Shown piece after piece: positions 43,958 through 52,502 of a stretch of 64,000 nucleotides of DNA. Below the pieces are notes generated by a model. The model did not search any database and was not told where the DNA came from. It worked only from the letters and a program-made list of their open reading frames with translations. Each line of letters begins with the position of its first letter. Position 1 is the stretch's first letter. Position numbers and translations under genes: made by a program. Source of the DNA: JBCBSK01 sp965250105 (lineage in GTDB: Bacteria > Pseudomonadota > Alphaproteobacteria > Rhizobiales > Tepidamorphaceae); assembly GCA_965250105.1 (NCBI GenBank), contig OZ252290.1, forward strand, positions 3,286,001 to 3,350,000, written 5' to 3'.

Positions 43958-44755
43958 TCAGATGAGGCCCAGTCCCTTGGCGGCGACATAGGCCGCGACC
44001 ACGAAGATGAGGCCGGCGAAGACGCGCTGCAGCGTGTTGCGGCGCTGGCCGAGCCGGCGTGACGCCATGCCGCCAAGAACCCCGCCGATGACGCCGCCGA
44101 TCAGGAACAGGCCGGCGACGGGCCAGTCGATCAGGCCCGAGACGGCATAGTTCGCCGCCGTCATGAAGCCGAAGGCCGACACCGCGACGAGCGAGGAGGC
44201 CACCGCATTGATGATCGGCATGCCGGTGGCGAGCATCAGCCCGGGCACGATCAGGAACCCGCCGCCGATGCCGAAGAAACCGGCCAGAAGCCCGGTGGCG
44301 AGCCCGATGCCGATGAGCTTGGGCAGCAAAGCGGCCGCGCTCCGCCGCGTCAGCCGGACCTCGGCGTCGCCGGGGGTCTTGCGCGGACGCAGCATGGCGA
44401 TGCCCGTTGCCACCATGACGATGGAGAACAGGCCGATCAGTGCCTGGCCGTCAACCATCTTGCCGACCGTCGAGCCGAGATAGGCGCCGAGCAGGCCGGC
44501 AAGCGCGAACACCGCCGCGCAGCGCCATTTCACCTTGCCGGCCCAGGCATGGCCCCAGAGATTGACCGCGGCATTGGCGCCGACGGCCAGCGCGCTGGTG
44601 CCGATCGCCGCATGGGCCGGCGCGACGCCGACGACATAGGCCAGAAGCGGCACGGCGAGGATGGATCCGCCGCCGCCGACAAGGCCGAGCGAGAAGCCGA
44701 CGAGGCCGCCCGATCCGATCGACAGCGCTTCGGTTGCGAGGGTGAGATCGACCAT
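43958..44755 (-). CDS. TSUP family (TauE/SafE) sulfite/sulfonate exporter
   Basis: A 265-residue inner-membrane protein with about eight helices in two half repeats. Signatures: GLVGFSLGLVGGGGSILAVPLLAYVVG at about 16-42 and GLLAGFFGIGGGFLIVPGLMLATGMPIINAVASS near 160-190, both with the Gly-rich loop and proline of the TSUP family. It is the last gene of a bigR-rhodanese-tauE operon on the minus strand and probably exports sulfite formed by persulfide oxidation. ATG at 44755. Between it and the upstream gene lies a strong hairpin (CGCGCCGGC-n5-GCCGGCGCG at 44768-44790) which might lower its expression. Confidence 0.92.
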   Translation of the reverse strand: MVDLTLATEALSIGSGGLVGFSLGLVGGGGSILAVPLLAYVVGVAPAHAAIGTSALAVGANAAVNLWGHAWAGKVKWRCAAVFALAGLLGAYLGSTVGKMVDGQALIGLFSIVMVATGIAMLRPRKTPGDAEVRLTRRSAAALLPKLIGIGLATGLLAGFFGIGGGFLIVPGLMLATGMPIINAVASSLVAVSAFGFMTAANYAVSGLIDWPVAGLFLIGGVIGGVLGGMASRRLGQRRNTLQRVFAGLIFVVAAYVAAKGLGLI

Positions 44756-44876
44756 GGGATATCCGTTCGCGCCGGCGGGGTGCCGGCGCGGTGATGCCGT
44801 TCGGGCGGATGGAGACTTTTGGGGGGACGCCCGGTCAGGCCGTTAAGGCTTCTTGCCGGGCGTTGAAGACAGGTCC

Positions 44877-45422
44877 TTAGGCGCTGGCGTTCAGCGGCGT
44901 GACCGGGGCGCGGCGGTTCCAGGGCATGACCTTCAGAAGCCGCGCCATGCCGCAGAAACCGGTGATGCCGGCGAAGGCCAGCCCGGCGCCGACGAAGCCG
45001 GCCAGGGCATAGAAGACGGGATGGATCAGGGCGCCGCCGACGACACCGATGAGGATCAACAGGCCGGCCGCGATCTGCACCTGGCGCATCAGTTCGATCG
45101 GCTGAGAGGCATCCTTCCGCGTGCCGAGCCCGGCCTTGCGCCAGGCGTCGATGCCGCCATCCATGATGAAGGTTTCGACGCCGTCGCGGCCGACGAGATG
45201 GTCGGCCGCGGCATCGGTGCGCCCGCCAGACCGGCAATGGAACACGACCTGACGCGCGTCGCCGAGATCCGGCGTGCCGCCGGCGATCCGCGACAGCGGG
45301 ATGAGCTTGGCGCCGGGGATGCTCTCGCGGGCATGCTCGTCGGCCTCGCGCACATCGACGAGGAGCGCGCCCTGATCGATGAGAGCCTTGGCATCGGTGA
45401 CGGTGATGTGCTGCGGGGTCAT
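44877..45422 (-). CDS. Rhodanese domain fused to a DUF2892 membrane domain (YgaP-like)
   Basis: A 181-residue membrane sulfurtransferase. The rhodanese domain (about 1-110) has LLVDVREADEHARESIPGAKLIPLS and the catalytic Cys63 in VVFHCRSGGRTDAAA, followed by FIMDGGIDAWRKAGLG. The DUF2892 part (about 115-165) has two helices, IAAGLLILIGVVGGALIHPVFYALAGFVGAGLAFAGITGFCGMA; its FCGMARLL is a conserved family ending. YgaP of Escherichia coli, with this architecture, carries persulfide and binds thiocyanate. Here it is the second gene of the BigR-controlled operon and should move sulfane sulfur at the membrane. ATG at 45422. Confidence 0.93.
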   Translation of the reverse strand: MTPQHITVTDAKALIDQGALLVDVREADEHARESIPGAKLIPLSRIAGGTPDLGDARQVVFHCRSGGRTDAAADHLVGRDGVETFIMDGGIDAWRKAGLGTRKDASQPIELMRQVQIAAGLLILIGVVGGALIHPVFYALAGFVGAGLAFAGITGFCGMARLLKVMPWNRRAPVTPLNASA

Positions 45423-45500
45423 GAACGATATCCTTCGATGGCCGGCCGGTCGGGGCCGAAGCGGGGGTGGAACGAAAGCGCGGTGGCGTCAGTGATTGCG

Positions 45501-45869
45501 TTAGTCAGGGCAGAACAGCGCCTTGAGCGTGACGATGAGCTGCTCGATCCGCGGGTCGGCGACGCGGTAATGCAGCGTCTGCCCCTCGCGGCGATAGGTG
45601 ACGATGCCGTCCTCGCGCAGCTTGGCGAGATGTTGCGACAGCGCCGACTGGCTGATGCCGACAACCTCGGCGAGGCCGTTGACCGTCATCTCGCGCGCCC
45701 CGATCAGATGGCACAGCACCAGAAGGCGCCGGTCATTGCCAAGAAGGCGCAGGACATGGGCCGCTTCGGCGGCCTTGGCTTCGAGCTGGGCGAGATCGGC
45801 CATCGACAGGACGGGATCGGCCAGCCCCTGTTCGCCGGCCATCGCGCCGGGGAGACGAAGATCAGCCAT
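45501..45869 (-). CDS. bigR: ArsR-type persulfide-sensing repressor (BigR/SqrR group)
   Basis: A 122-residue winged-helix repressor. The DNA-binding part is NGLAEVVGISQSALSQHLAKLREDGIVTYRREGQTLHYRVAD. It has the two cysteines expected of the BigR/SqrR sensors: Cys53 (LLVLCHLIGA) and Cys120 (KALFCPD), 67 residues apart, which in known members link through polysulfide and release DNA. Metal-binding motifs of classical ArsR proteins are absent. Start ATG 45869 with TAGGAAGAG upstream; ATG codons at residues 10 and 23 are alternatives. It heads the rhodanese-tauE operon and is divergent from the persulfide dioxygenase-like gene, with an A/T-rich dyad between. Confidence 0.9.
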   Translation of the reverse strand: MADLRLPGAMAGEQGLADPVLSMADLAQLEAKAAEAAHVLRLLGNDRRLLVLCHLIGAREMTVNGLAEVVGISQSALSQHLAKLREDGIVTYRREGQTLHYRVADPRIEQLIVTLKALFCPD

Positions 45870-45888
45870 GTTATTTCATCTCTTCCTA

Positions 45889-45908
45889 ATTTAAGTGAGT
45901 TCTTATAT
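45889..45908. promoter_or_regulatory. Candidate BigR/SqrR operator
   Basis: A/T-rich dyad: ATTTAAG, six bases, CTTATAT; the arms match with one mismatch (ATTTAAG against ATATAAG). It lies 20 bases upstream of the bigR ATG and 115 bases upstream of the divergent hydrolase, in the only A/T-rich patch of the region. BigR and SqrR are known to bind A/T-rich imperfect palindromes overlapping promoters. Confidence 0.6.
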
Positions 45909-46022
45909 ATCATGCTTCAGCGGCAGCGCAAGAGGGCTCGCCCTTAAGCGTTTGCCACAGGATCGGCGCAAGCCTCCGACAGATACACAATCGTGATCGA
46001 ACGCAATCCGGGAGACGACAAG

Positions 46023-46955
46023 ATGACAGCCACCGCACGCGATACGCACCCTGCGGCCTTGGTGCAGACGCCCGAGGTCGAAGCCTTCTTCGACGAGCCG
46101 ACCAACACGGTAAGCTATCTCGTCTGGGACCCCGAAACCAAGCACGCCGCCGTGATCGATCCGGTGCTCGATTTCGACATGGCCTCGGGCCAGGTCTCGC
46201 TCGACAGCGTCGAGGCGATCCTCGACCGCGCGGCCGAGAAGGGCCTGACCGTGATCTGGTCGCTCGAAACCCATGCCCATGCCGACCATCTGTCGGGTTC
46301 GCCCTTCATCAAGGCGCGCAGCGGCGCCAAGATCGGCATCGGCGAGCATATCAAGGAAGTTCAGCAGATCTTCCGCCCGGTCTTCAACGATGAGACGCTG
46401 AAGACCGACGGCAGCGATTTCGACCATCTGTTCGTCGACGGCGAGACCTTCACGATCGGTGATATCGCGGTCGAAGTGATGCACACGCCGGGCCATACGC
46501 CGGCCTGCCTGACCTATCACATGGGCGAGGTCGCCTTTGTTGGCGACACGATGTTCATGCCGGATTTCGGCACCGCCCGTTGCGACTTTCCCGGCGGCGA
46601 CGCGCGCACGCTCTATCGCTCGATCCAGCGGGTCTTGGCGCTGCCGGAGACCACCACGCTCTATATGTGCCACGACTACAAGGCGCCGGGCCGCGACGTC
46701 TATGCCTGGGAGACGACCGTGGCCGAGGAACGCGCCAGCAACATCCATCTCAAGGGCGGGGTGAGCGAGGACGCCTATGTCGAGATGCGCGAGGCGCGCG
46801 ATGCGACGCTCGCCGTGCCGCGCCTTCTCCTGCCCTCGATCCAGACCAATATCCGCGCCGGCCGGTTCCCGGAGGCGGAAGCCAATGGCGTGCACTATCT
46901 GAAGATCCCGCTCGATCTGAAAGGCGCGCTGGCCAATGAGGGGCTGAAGGCGTAG
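46023..46955 (+). CDS. blh: Persulfide dioxygenase-like metallo-beta-lactamase fold hydrolase (Blh/ETHE1 type)
   Basis: A 310-residue enzyme that by homology oxidises glutathione persulfide to sulfite and glutathione. The metal site is HAHADH at 84-89 (SLETHAHADHLSG), with the later ligands in VMHTPGHTPACLTYH, FVGDTMFMPDFGTARCDFPGGDARTLY and MCHDYKAPGRD. The DFPGGD segment is typical of the ETHE1/Blh group. ATG at 46023 follows GGGAG; a GTG at 45993 is in frame but less likely. It is divergent from bigR, as in other bigR loci. It also lies only 83 bases before the carboxylase alpha gene on the same strand, so some transcripts may run on into leucine catabolism. Confidence 0.92.
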   Translation: MTATARDTHPAALVQTPEVEAFFDEPTNTVSYLVWDPETKHAAVIDPVLDFDMASGQVSLDSVEAILDRAAEKGLTVIWSLETHAHADHLSGSPFIKARSGAKIGIGEHIKEVQQIFRPVFNDETLKTDGSDFDHLFVDGETFTIGDIAVEVMHTPGHTPACLTYHMGEVAFVGDTMFMPDFGTARCDFPGGDARTLYRSIQRVLALPETTTLYMCHDYKAPGRDVYAWETTVAEERASNIHLKGGVSEDAYVEMREARDATLAVPRLLLPSIQTNIRAGRFPEAEANGVHYLKIPLDLKGALANEGLKA

Positions 46956-47038
46956 TCGGCCCCGCGACGTCGAAAATCCCGGTCACAAGGGGGCGGCAAG
47001 CGCTTTGCCTCGCCCGCAGCCGGTGATAGACAGCGGCC

Positions 47039-49084
47039 ATGTTTCGCTCGCTCCTCATCGCCAATCGCGGCGAGATCGCCGTCCGCGTCATGCGGACGGC
47101 GGCCCGCCTCGGCATCGAAACCATCGCCGTCCATTCCGACGCCGATCGCGACGCGCTGCATGTCGCGGTCGCAGATCGCGCGGTACGGATCGGCCCGGCA
47201 CCGGCCGCCGACAGCTATCTCGCGATCGACAAGGTCATCGCGGCAGCCCGCGAGGCCGGCGCCGAGGCGATCCATCCCGGCTACGGCTTTCTGTCGGAGA
47301 ACGCGGCTTTCGCCGAGGCTTGCGCCAGGGCGGGCATCGTCTTCGTCGGTCCGCCCGTTTCGGCGATCCGCGCCATGGGGCTCAAGGATCAGGCCAAGGC
47401 GTTGATGGAACAGGCCGGCGTGCCCGTGGTGCCCGGTTTTCACGGCGCCCGGCAGGAAACCGACTTCCTGCGCGAGAAGGCCTATGAGATCGGCTATCCG
47501 GTATTGATCAAGGCGGTGGCCGGCGGCGGCGGCAAGGGCATGCGCCGGGTCGACAAGCAGATCAGCTTCGACGAGGCGCTGGCCGGCGCCAAGCGCGAGG
47601 CCAAGGCCGCCTTCGGCGACGACCGTGTGCTGATCGAGAAATTCGTCGCAGCCCCCCGCCATATCGAGATCCAGGTCTTCGGCGACGGAAAAGGGGCGGC
47701 GGTGCATCTTCACGAGCGTGATTGCTCGCTGCAACGCCGCCACCAGAAGGTCATCGAGGAAGCCCCCGCGCCGGGCATGACGGAGGGCTTGCGCGCGCGC
47801 ATGGGACAGGCCGCCGTGGCGGCCGCCAAGGCGGTCGACTATGCCGGCGCCGGCACGGTCGAGTTCATCGTCGACGGCAGCGCGCCGCTGCATGACGACA
47901 CCCCGTTCTACTTCATGGAGATGAATACCCGCCTCCAGGTCGAACATCCTGTGACCGAAGCGATCACCGGGCTCGATCTCGTCGAATGGCAGTTGCGCAT
48001 CGCCGCCGGCGATCCGTTGCCGCTCGCGCAAGCCGATATCCCGCTGATGGGGCATGCGGTCGAGGCGCGGCTCTACGCGGAAGATCCCGGTAATCAGTTC
48101 CTGCCTTCGACCGGACAGTTGCACGCGCTTGATTTCGCCGAGCAGGACGGGCTCAGGATCGACACCGGCGTGCGCGAGGGCGACATGGTGTCGCCTTTCT
48201 ACGATCCGATGATCGCCAAGCTGATCGTCCATGCCGACACGCGCGACGGCGCGCTCGATCGGCTCGGCGACGCGCTCGACGCGACGCTGGTGGCCGGGCC
48301 GAAGACCAATATCGGCTTTCTCGGACGGCTGGCGCGGGAAGCGGATTTCCGCGCCGGCGATTTCGACACAGGCTTCATCGACGACCGGCTCGAGGCGCTG
48401 ACCGCGCCGGCCGACGGCGAAGCCGATGCGGCGGCCATGCTCGGCGCCTGGCGGTTGATCGAGGCCGAGCGCGAGACGTCCGACGCGCTGGCGCGGGCGC
48501 GGGGCGCCCCGGAAACCTCGCCCTGGGCCGTCGCGGATGGCTTCTCGCTCGCTCCGCGCCCCGATGCCGGCTTGCCGCTTCTGGTCGACGGCAGCCCGCG
48601 CCTCGTTCATTTCTCCTGGTCGGCGGACGGGCCGCTATTGCGCCCGATCGCGGCCGACGGCGCGCCTGCCGATGACACCAACGCAGACGATGCCGAAGCC
48701 GCGATCGAGGCGGACATGGTCGATATCGACGAGGGCGTGCTGGTGCTCGTCGACGGTCGGCAATACGAGGTCCTGCGCCAGACGCAGGACCTCGACGCCG
48801 CCGATGCCGGCGACGGCTCCCAGGTCCGCGCGCCGATGCATGGCCGCGTGGTGACCGTCTTCGTCGCGGAAGGCGATGTCGTGGCGCGCGGCGACAAGCT
48901 CGCGGTGGTCGAGGCGATGAAGATGGAACATGCCGTTCTCGCCGTATCCGACGGCGTCGTCGCTGAGACATGCGTCGCCGATGGCGATCAGGTGGGCGAG
49001 GGCGATCTGATCGCCCGCATCGGCATCATCTCCGCCGATGACGACGCGGACGCGGCGGATAGCGCCGAGGCACCGCCGGCCTAG
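47039..49084 (+). CDS. liuD: Methylcrotonyl-CoA carboxylase, biotin-carrying (alpha) subunit
   Basis: ATP-dependent carboxylation of its own biotin, serving LiuB in leucine catabolism. The 681-residue protein has a biotin carboxylase domain (about 1-450: LLIANRGEIAVRVMRTAARLG, IHPGYGFLSENAAFA, AVAGGGGKGMR, HLHERDCSLQRRHQKVIEEAPA, MNTRLQVEHPVTE), a linker with low-complexity Ala/Asp at about 540-575, and a C-terminal biotinyl domain with the carrier Lys628 in VEAMKMEHAVL. Size matches methylcrotonyl or propionyl carboxylase alpha; the presence of liuA, liuB and liuR nearby favours the former. The start ATG lacks a clear ribosome site. Its TAG stop lies in the first CTAG of a dispersed repeat. 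Confidence 0.93.
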   Translation: MFRSLLIANRGEIAVRVMRTAARLGIETIAVHSDADRDALHVAVADRAVRIGPAPAADSYLAIDKVIAAAREAGAEAIHPGYGFLSENAAFAEACARAGIVFVGPPVSAIRAMGLKDQAKALMEQAGVPVVPGFHGARQETDFLREKAYEIGYPVLIKAVAGGGGKGMRRVDKQISFDEALAGAKREAKAAFGDDRVLIEKFVAAPRHIEIQVFGDGKGAAVHLHERDCSLQRRHQKVIEEAPAPGMTEGLRARMGQAAVAAAKAVDYAGAGTVEFIVDGSAPLHDDTPFYFMEMNTRLQVEHPVTEAITGLDLVEWQLRIAAGDPLPLAQADIPLMGHAVEARLYAEDPGNQFLPSTGQLHALDFAEQDGLRIDTGVREGDMVSPFYDPMIAKLIVHADTRDGALDRLGDALDATLVAGPKTNIGFLGRLAREADFRAGDFDTGFIDDRLEALTAPADGEADAAAMLGAWRLIEAERETSDALARARGAPETSPWAVADGFSLAPRPDAGLPLLVDGSPRLVHFSWSADGPLLRPIAADGAPADDTNADDAEAAIEADMVDIDEGVLVLVDGRQYEVLRQTQDLDAADAGDGSQVRAPMHGRVVTVFVAEGDVVARGDKLAVVEAMKMEHAVLAVSDGVVAETCVADGDQVGEGDLIARIGIISADDDADAADSAEAPPA

Positions 49085-49233
49085 GCTTATGCACGTTCAA
49101 GCGGACGCGTTTGACGGGTGTTCGCGCGTCGCCACCTCCGGGCTTGTCCCGGGGGCAGAACTGCTTGCCGGAACACGTCCGGCAATGGCATGCCAAGGAT
49201 CAGGCGCTTCGGGCTAAACAGAAAGACGTCTAG
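49081..49233. repeat. Dispersed intergenic repeat, copy 2 (CTAG-ended)
   Basis: A 153-base relative of 22188-22372, about 30 bases shorter in the middle. Shared blocks: CGTTCAAGCGGA near the left end, TTGTCCCGGGGG, the hairpin TTGCCGGA-n5-TCCGGCAA then TGG, and AACAGA near the right. The left end CTAGGCTT is complementary to the right end of copy 1, AAGCCTAG, which suggests short terminal inverted repeats. The left CTAG supplies the stop codon of liuD. Confidence 0.75.
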
Positions 49234-49334
49234 GGGTCGCGTTGCCGAATGGCACCGGTCGAGATGGGGATAATCGCCCGTTGTGCCATGCGGGATGGAT
49301 AGCATGCCGCCACCTGTCTGATAGGCTTGGCCGC

Positions 49335-49769
49335 ATGACCCTGCATCTCATCAAGCTCTGTGTTGGCGCGGACTCGGTCGAGGATCTCGAAACCTGGATC
49401 GCGTCGCGGATCGCCGAGCGCGAGGCGCGCGGGGCCCCGGTCGAGCAATATCACACGACGCGGCAGCGGCCGAAACGCGCCGCCGAGATCCTCGACGGCG
49501 GATCGCTCTACTGGGTGATCAAGGGGACGATCCAATGCCGCCAGCGCGTGCTCGACCTGAGGCCCGTGGTCGACAAGGACGGCATCACCCGCTGCGACAT
49601 CGTGCTTGAACCGACGCTTCATCTCGTCAGTCCGCGCCCGCGCCGGCCGTTCCAGGGCTGGCGCTATCTCACCGAGGCCGACGCGCCGCCCGATCTCGCG
49701 ATGTCGCAGGGGGCAGGCGACATGCCCGCCGAGATGCGCCGCGATCTCGCCGAGCTCGGGCTGATCTGA
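49335..49769 (+). CDS. DUF1489 family protein
   Basis: A 144-residue cytoplasmic protein of unknown function, characteristic of Alphaproteobacteria. Family blocks are LHLIKLCVGADSVEDLETWIASR near the start, HTTRQRPKRAAEILDGGSLYWVIKGTIQCRQRVLDLRPV in the middle, and LEPTLHLVSPRPRRPFQGWRYL, ending in a short amphipathic helix. The ATG at 49335 coincides with the usual family start; an in-frame ATG at 49242 adds 31 residues overlapping non-coding sequence. The dispersed repeat ends about 100 bases upstream. No partner gene is evident. Confidence 0.92.
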   Translation: MTLHLIKLCVGADSVEDLETWIASRIAEREARGAPVEQYHTTRQRPKRAAEILDGGSLYWVIKGTIQCRQRVLDLRPVVDKDGITRCDIVLEPTLHLVSPRPRRPFQGWRYLTEADAPPDLAMSQGAGDMPAEMRRDLAELGLI

Positions 49770-49798
49770 GCGCCGGTCCGGCGGGTCGGCCGCGCCTG

Positions 49799-51289
49799 TC
49801 AGTCGTGCAGCTTTTCGAGGTTCTTGCCGGCGGTCTCGATGCGGAACCACCAGGTCACGACGGCGCCGAGAAGCGACGTGCCAACCAGGATCCACAACAG
49901 CGTGCCGGTGCCGATCTGCACCAGGAGGATCGGGAACAGGAAGGCGGTGGTCACCGCGCCGACCTTGGCGAAGGAGGCCGCGAAGCCCGCGCCCTTGGCG
50001 CGGATTTCGGTCGGGAACACCTCGCCGGCGATCAGATAGGTCTGCGCGTTCGGGCCCATATTGGTCATGAAGTTGAACAGCATGAAGCCGACGAAGATCA
50101 TGATCGTCTGGGTCGTGCCGTCGAAGCCGGTCGACATGGCGGCGATCGCGAGGCCCGCCGCGCAGCCGACGAAGCCGAGCGTCTGCAGCGGAATGCGCCC
50201 GAGCCGGTCGGCCAGGAAGATGGCGAACAGGATGCCGACGATCAGCAGCACGTCGATCACCGCGGCGCCCTTGGCCGCCAGCATGTCGTTCTGCACGATG
50301 TCGGCGACGCTGGTGGCGTGTTCCTTGCGCTGGCCGATGGCGGTGGCCAGGATCACCGGCGTGAAGATGCCGATGCCATAGGTGCCGAGATCCTGCAGGA
50401 ACCAGGGCACCGAGGCGAGGATCGTCGCCTTGCGGTTCTTCTTGGAAAACAGCGCCGCATAGCCGCGAATGCCGTGCGCCCCGCCATTGTCGGGCTCGGG
50501 CTCGGTGAGCTTGACGTTGCGCGGATAGGCGGGCTTGCGCTCGAGAAGCTTGAGGACGCTCGATTCCGCGTCCGACTTGCGGCCTCGTTCATGCAACCAG
50601 TGCGGGCTTTCGATGACCGTGAAGCGGAGCAGGATGACGATCACGGCGGGGATGACGGCGACCGCATACATCCAACGCCAGGCCTCGATTTCCTGGATAT
50701 TCGCCAGGATGAGATAGCCGACGAGCGTGCCGAACAGGGCGCCGACCGCCTGGAAGCCGAAGGCCGACAGGACCAGCCGGCCGCGCACCTTGGACGAGAT
50801 CGTCTCTGAGATCATGACATGCGCGGTCGGATAGTCGCAGCCGAGCGCCACGCCGAGGCCGAACAGGCAGATGAGGAGAAACGTGAAGTTCGGGCTGAAA
50901 CAGACCGCGATCAGAAACACCGTGAAGATGATCATCTCGGCGATGAACATCGTCCGGCGCCCGACCGAATCCGCCAACCCGCCGAGCAGGCTCGCCCCAA
51001 TGAGAATGCCGAACAGCGAGGCCGCCGTGACCAGACCGTGCTGAAACGCGTTGAGGCCGAATTCGAAGGCGATCAGCGGCAGCGCCACCCCGGTCATGAA
51101 CACGACCATGCCCTCGAAGAACTTACCGGCAGCGGCCAGCGCCCAGATGCGCAACTGCATGCCCGTCATCGGCGTGGTGTCGACGGTGGTGCCGTCGCGC
51201 CAGTTCGGCTGTTCGTCGATCCAGCCCTGGACGGTCTGCGGCTGCGCCAGGTCGTGCTCGGTCGTGGAGGTCGCGGTGCTCATCGCCAT
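49799..51289 (-). CDS. Major facilitator superfamily transporter
   Basis: A 496-residue inner-membrane carrier of the sugar-porter-like MFS group. Twelve helices are expected. The conserved loop between helices 2 and 3 reads GGLADSVGRRTMF, and the helix 4-5 region reads GLGVALGCDYPTAHVMISETISSKVRGR, where many members have PE(S/A)xxxRGR. The second half repeats it in ADRLGRIPLQTLGF. The GEVFPTEIRAKGAGFAASF motif near 430 is shared with sugar/acid porters. The N-terminal 45 residues are polar and acidic. ATG at 51289; GAGATGGCGATG suggests that one of two nearby ATGs is used. Substrate unknown, perhaps a sugar, sugar acid or carboxylate. Confidence 0.9.
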   Translation of the reverse strand: MAMSTATSTTEHDLAQPQTVQGWIDEQPNWRDGTTVDTTPMTGMQLRIWALAAAGKFFEGMVVFMTGVALPLIAFEFGLNAFQHGLVTAASLFGILIGASLLGGLADSVGRRTMFIAEMIIFTVFLIAVCFSPNFTFLLICLFGLGVALGCDYPTAHVMISETISSKVRGRLVLSAFGFQAVGALFGTLVGYLILANIQEIEAWRWMYAVAVIPAVIVILLRFTVIESPHWLHERGRKSDAESSVLKLLERKPAYPRNVKLTEPEPDNGGAHGIRGYAALFSKKNRKATILASVPWFLQDLGTYGIGIFTPVILATAIGQRKEHATSVADIVQNDMLAAKGAAVIDVLLIVGILFAIFLADRLGRIPLQTLGFVGCAAGLAIAAMSTGFDGTTQTIMIFVGFMLFNFMTNMGPNAQTYLIAGEVFPTEIRAKGAGFAASFAKVGAVTTAFLFPILLVQIGTGTLLWILVGTSLLGAVVTWWFRIETAGKNLEKLHD

Positions 51290-51725
51290 CTCTTGCTTTC
51301 GAAAAGGGGTGGTCGGTTGGCGCCAGACTGGCTGATTTCTTGGCTAAACAACCTTTGCGAGATGTCAGGGGTATGACAAATGGCCGAAATGCCGGTGACA
51401 GCCCGGTCCGAGCCGCGATATCGCTGTAGATCAATAGATGTCACAACCGCCTTGTGGCCGCCGATCCGAGCCTGATAGAACGGCCCAAGCAAAAGTCGAC
51501 GTGATCGAATTGGCCGGTCCCATCCGAACGCTTGATGCTCTGGTGGGGATGGGGCGGCACGCAAGCCCGGATGGCGCTGGAGGTGGAGGCCGCCGGGCCT
51601 GATGACGTCGGCGCGGCGCGGCGAAGCGCCGCGATTGCCTCGCGGGACGATTGCCGCGCAAGATGATGGCCTTGCGATCGCTGCCCAGCACCCCACCTCT
51701 GACGGATCACGATTTCTGACGGATC
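51290..51725. other. 436-base intergenic region between divergent genes
   Basis: Promoter space for the MFS gene (minus) and the VWA gene (plus). A compact hairpin, CGGCGC-n6-GCGCCG, lies near 51620. Just upstream of the VWA start the 10-mer CTGACGGATC occurs twice, 17 bases apart. No gene-like frame has plausible composition. Nothing else recognised. Confidence 0.5.
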
Positions 51726-52502
51726 ATGGCGACCAAACAAGGCAAGAGCGGCTTCAAGACGAACCCGGCGCCGATGGCGGGCGACCGGCCGCTCGCCGAA
51801 ACCGGCGGCACGGCCGTCGACCGCAGCAGCGACGCCGACATCGCCGCCTTCGTGTCGGAAGCCCGCCGGCGCGCCCGGCCGACCGGTGAAGCGCGCGGCC
51901 GCCTCGTCTTCGCGCTCGACGCGACGATGAGCCGCCAGCCAACCTGGGACCGGGCCTGCCAGCTTCAGGCCGAGATGTTCCGCGAGACCGTCGCCATCGG
52001 CGGGCTCGATATCAAGCTCATCTATTTTCGCGGTTTCGGCGAGTGTCGCGCCTCGCCCTGGGTCGATAATCCCAAGCGGCTGACCGATCTGATGACCCGG
52101 ATCGATTGCCGGGGCGGGCATACCCAGATCGGCCGTGTCCTGTCGCATACCAGGAAGGAAGCGGCGAAGGACCGGGTCTCGGCGCTCGTCTATGTCGGCG
52201 ACGCCATGGAGGAGCGCATCGACGATCTGTGCGCCGTGGCCGGCGAACTCGGGCTTCTCAAGGTGCCGGCCTTCATGTTCCAGGAAGGCCATGACCCGAT
52301 CGCCGAGCGCGCCTTCCGCGAGATCGCGCGGCTGACCGGCGGCGCCTGGTGCCGGTTCGACCCCAATTCGCCGGGCCAGCTGCGTGAACTCCTGTCTGCC
52401 GTCGCGGTCTATGCCACCGGCGGGGTCGCCGCGCTCGAACATCGCGGCCGCCGGTCGAACGAGAGCCGGCTTCTCCTGAAACAGCTGCCCGGACGCAAAT
52501 GA
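51726..52502 (+). CDS. von Willebrand factor A domain protein
   Basis: A 258-residue cytoplasmic protein. A disordered basic start (about 1-50) precedes a VWA fold from about 58 to 235. The metal-adhesion motif reads LVFALDATMSRQ, giving DxTxS (Asp65, Thr67, Ser69), with GHTQIGRV supplying the third-loop Thr and VYVGDAMEE the later acidic residue. No signal peptide or membrane helix. Such VWA proteins usually mediate complex formation. Its stop overlaps the start of the next gene (ATGA at 52499-52502), a membrane J-domain protein, so the two are coupled and likely work together. Specific role unknown. Confidence 0.87.
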   Translation: MATKQGKSGFKTNPAPMAGDRPLAETGGTAVDRSSDADIAAFVSEARRRARPTGEARGRLVFALDATMSRQPTWDRACQLQAEMFRETVAIGGLDIKLIYFRGFGECRASPWVDNPKRLTDLMTRIDCRGGHTQIGRVLSHTRKEAAKDRVSALVYVGDAMEERIDDLCAVAGELGLLKVPAFMFQEGHDPIAERAFREIARLTGGAWCRFDPNSPGQLRELLSAVAVYATGGVAALEHRGRRSNESRLLLKQLPGRK

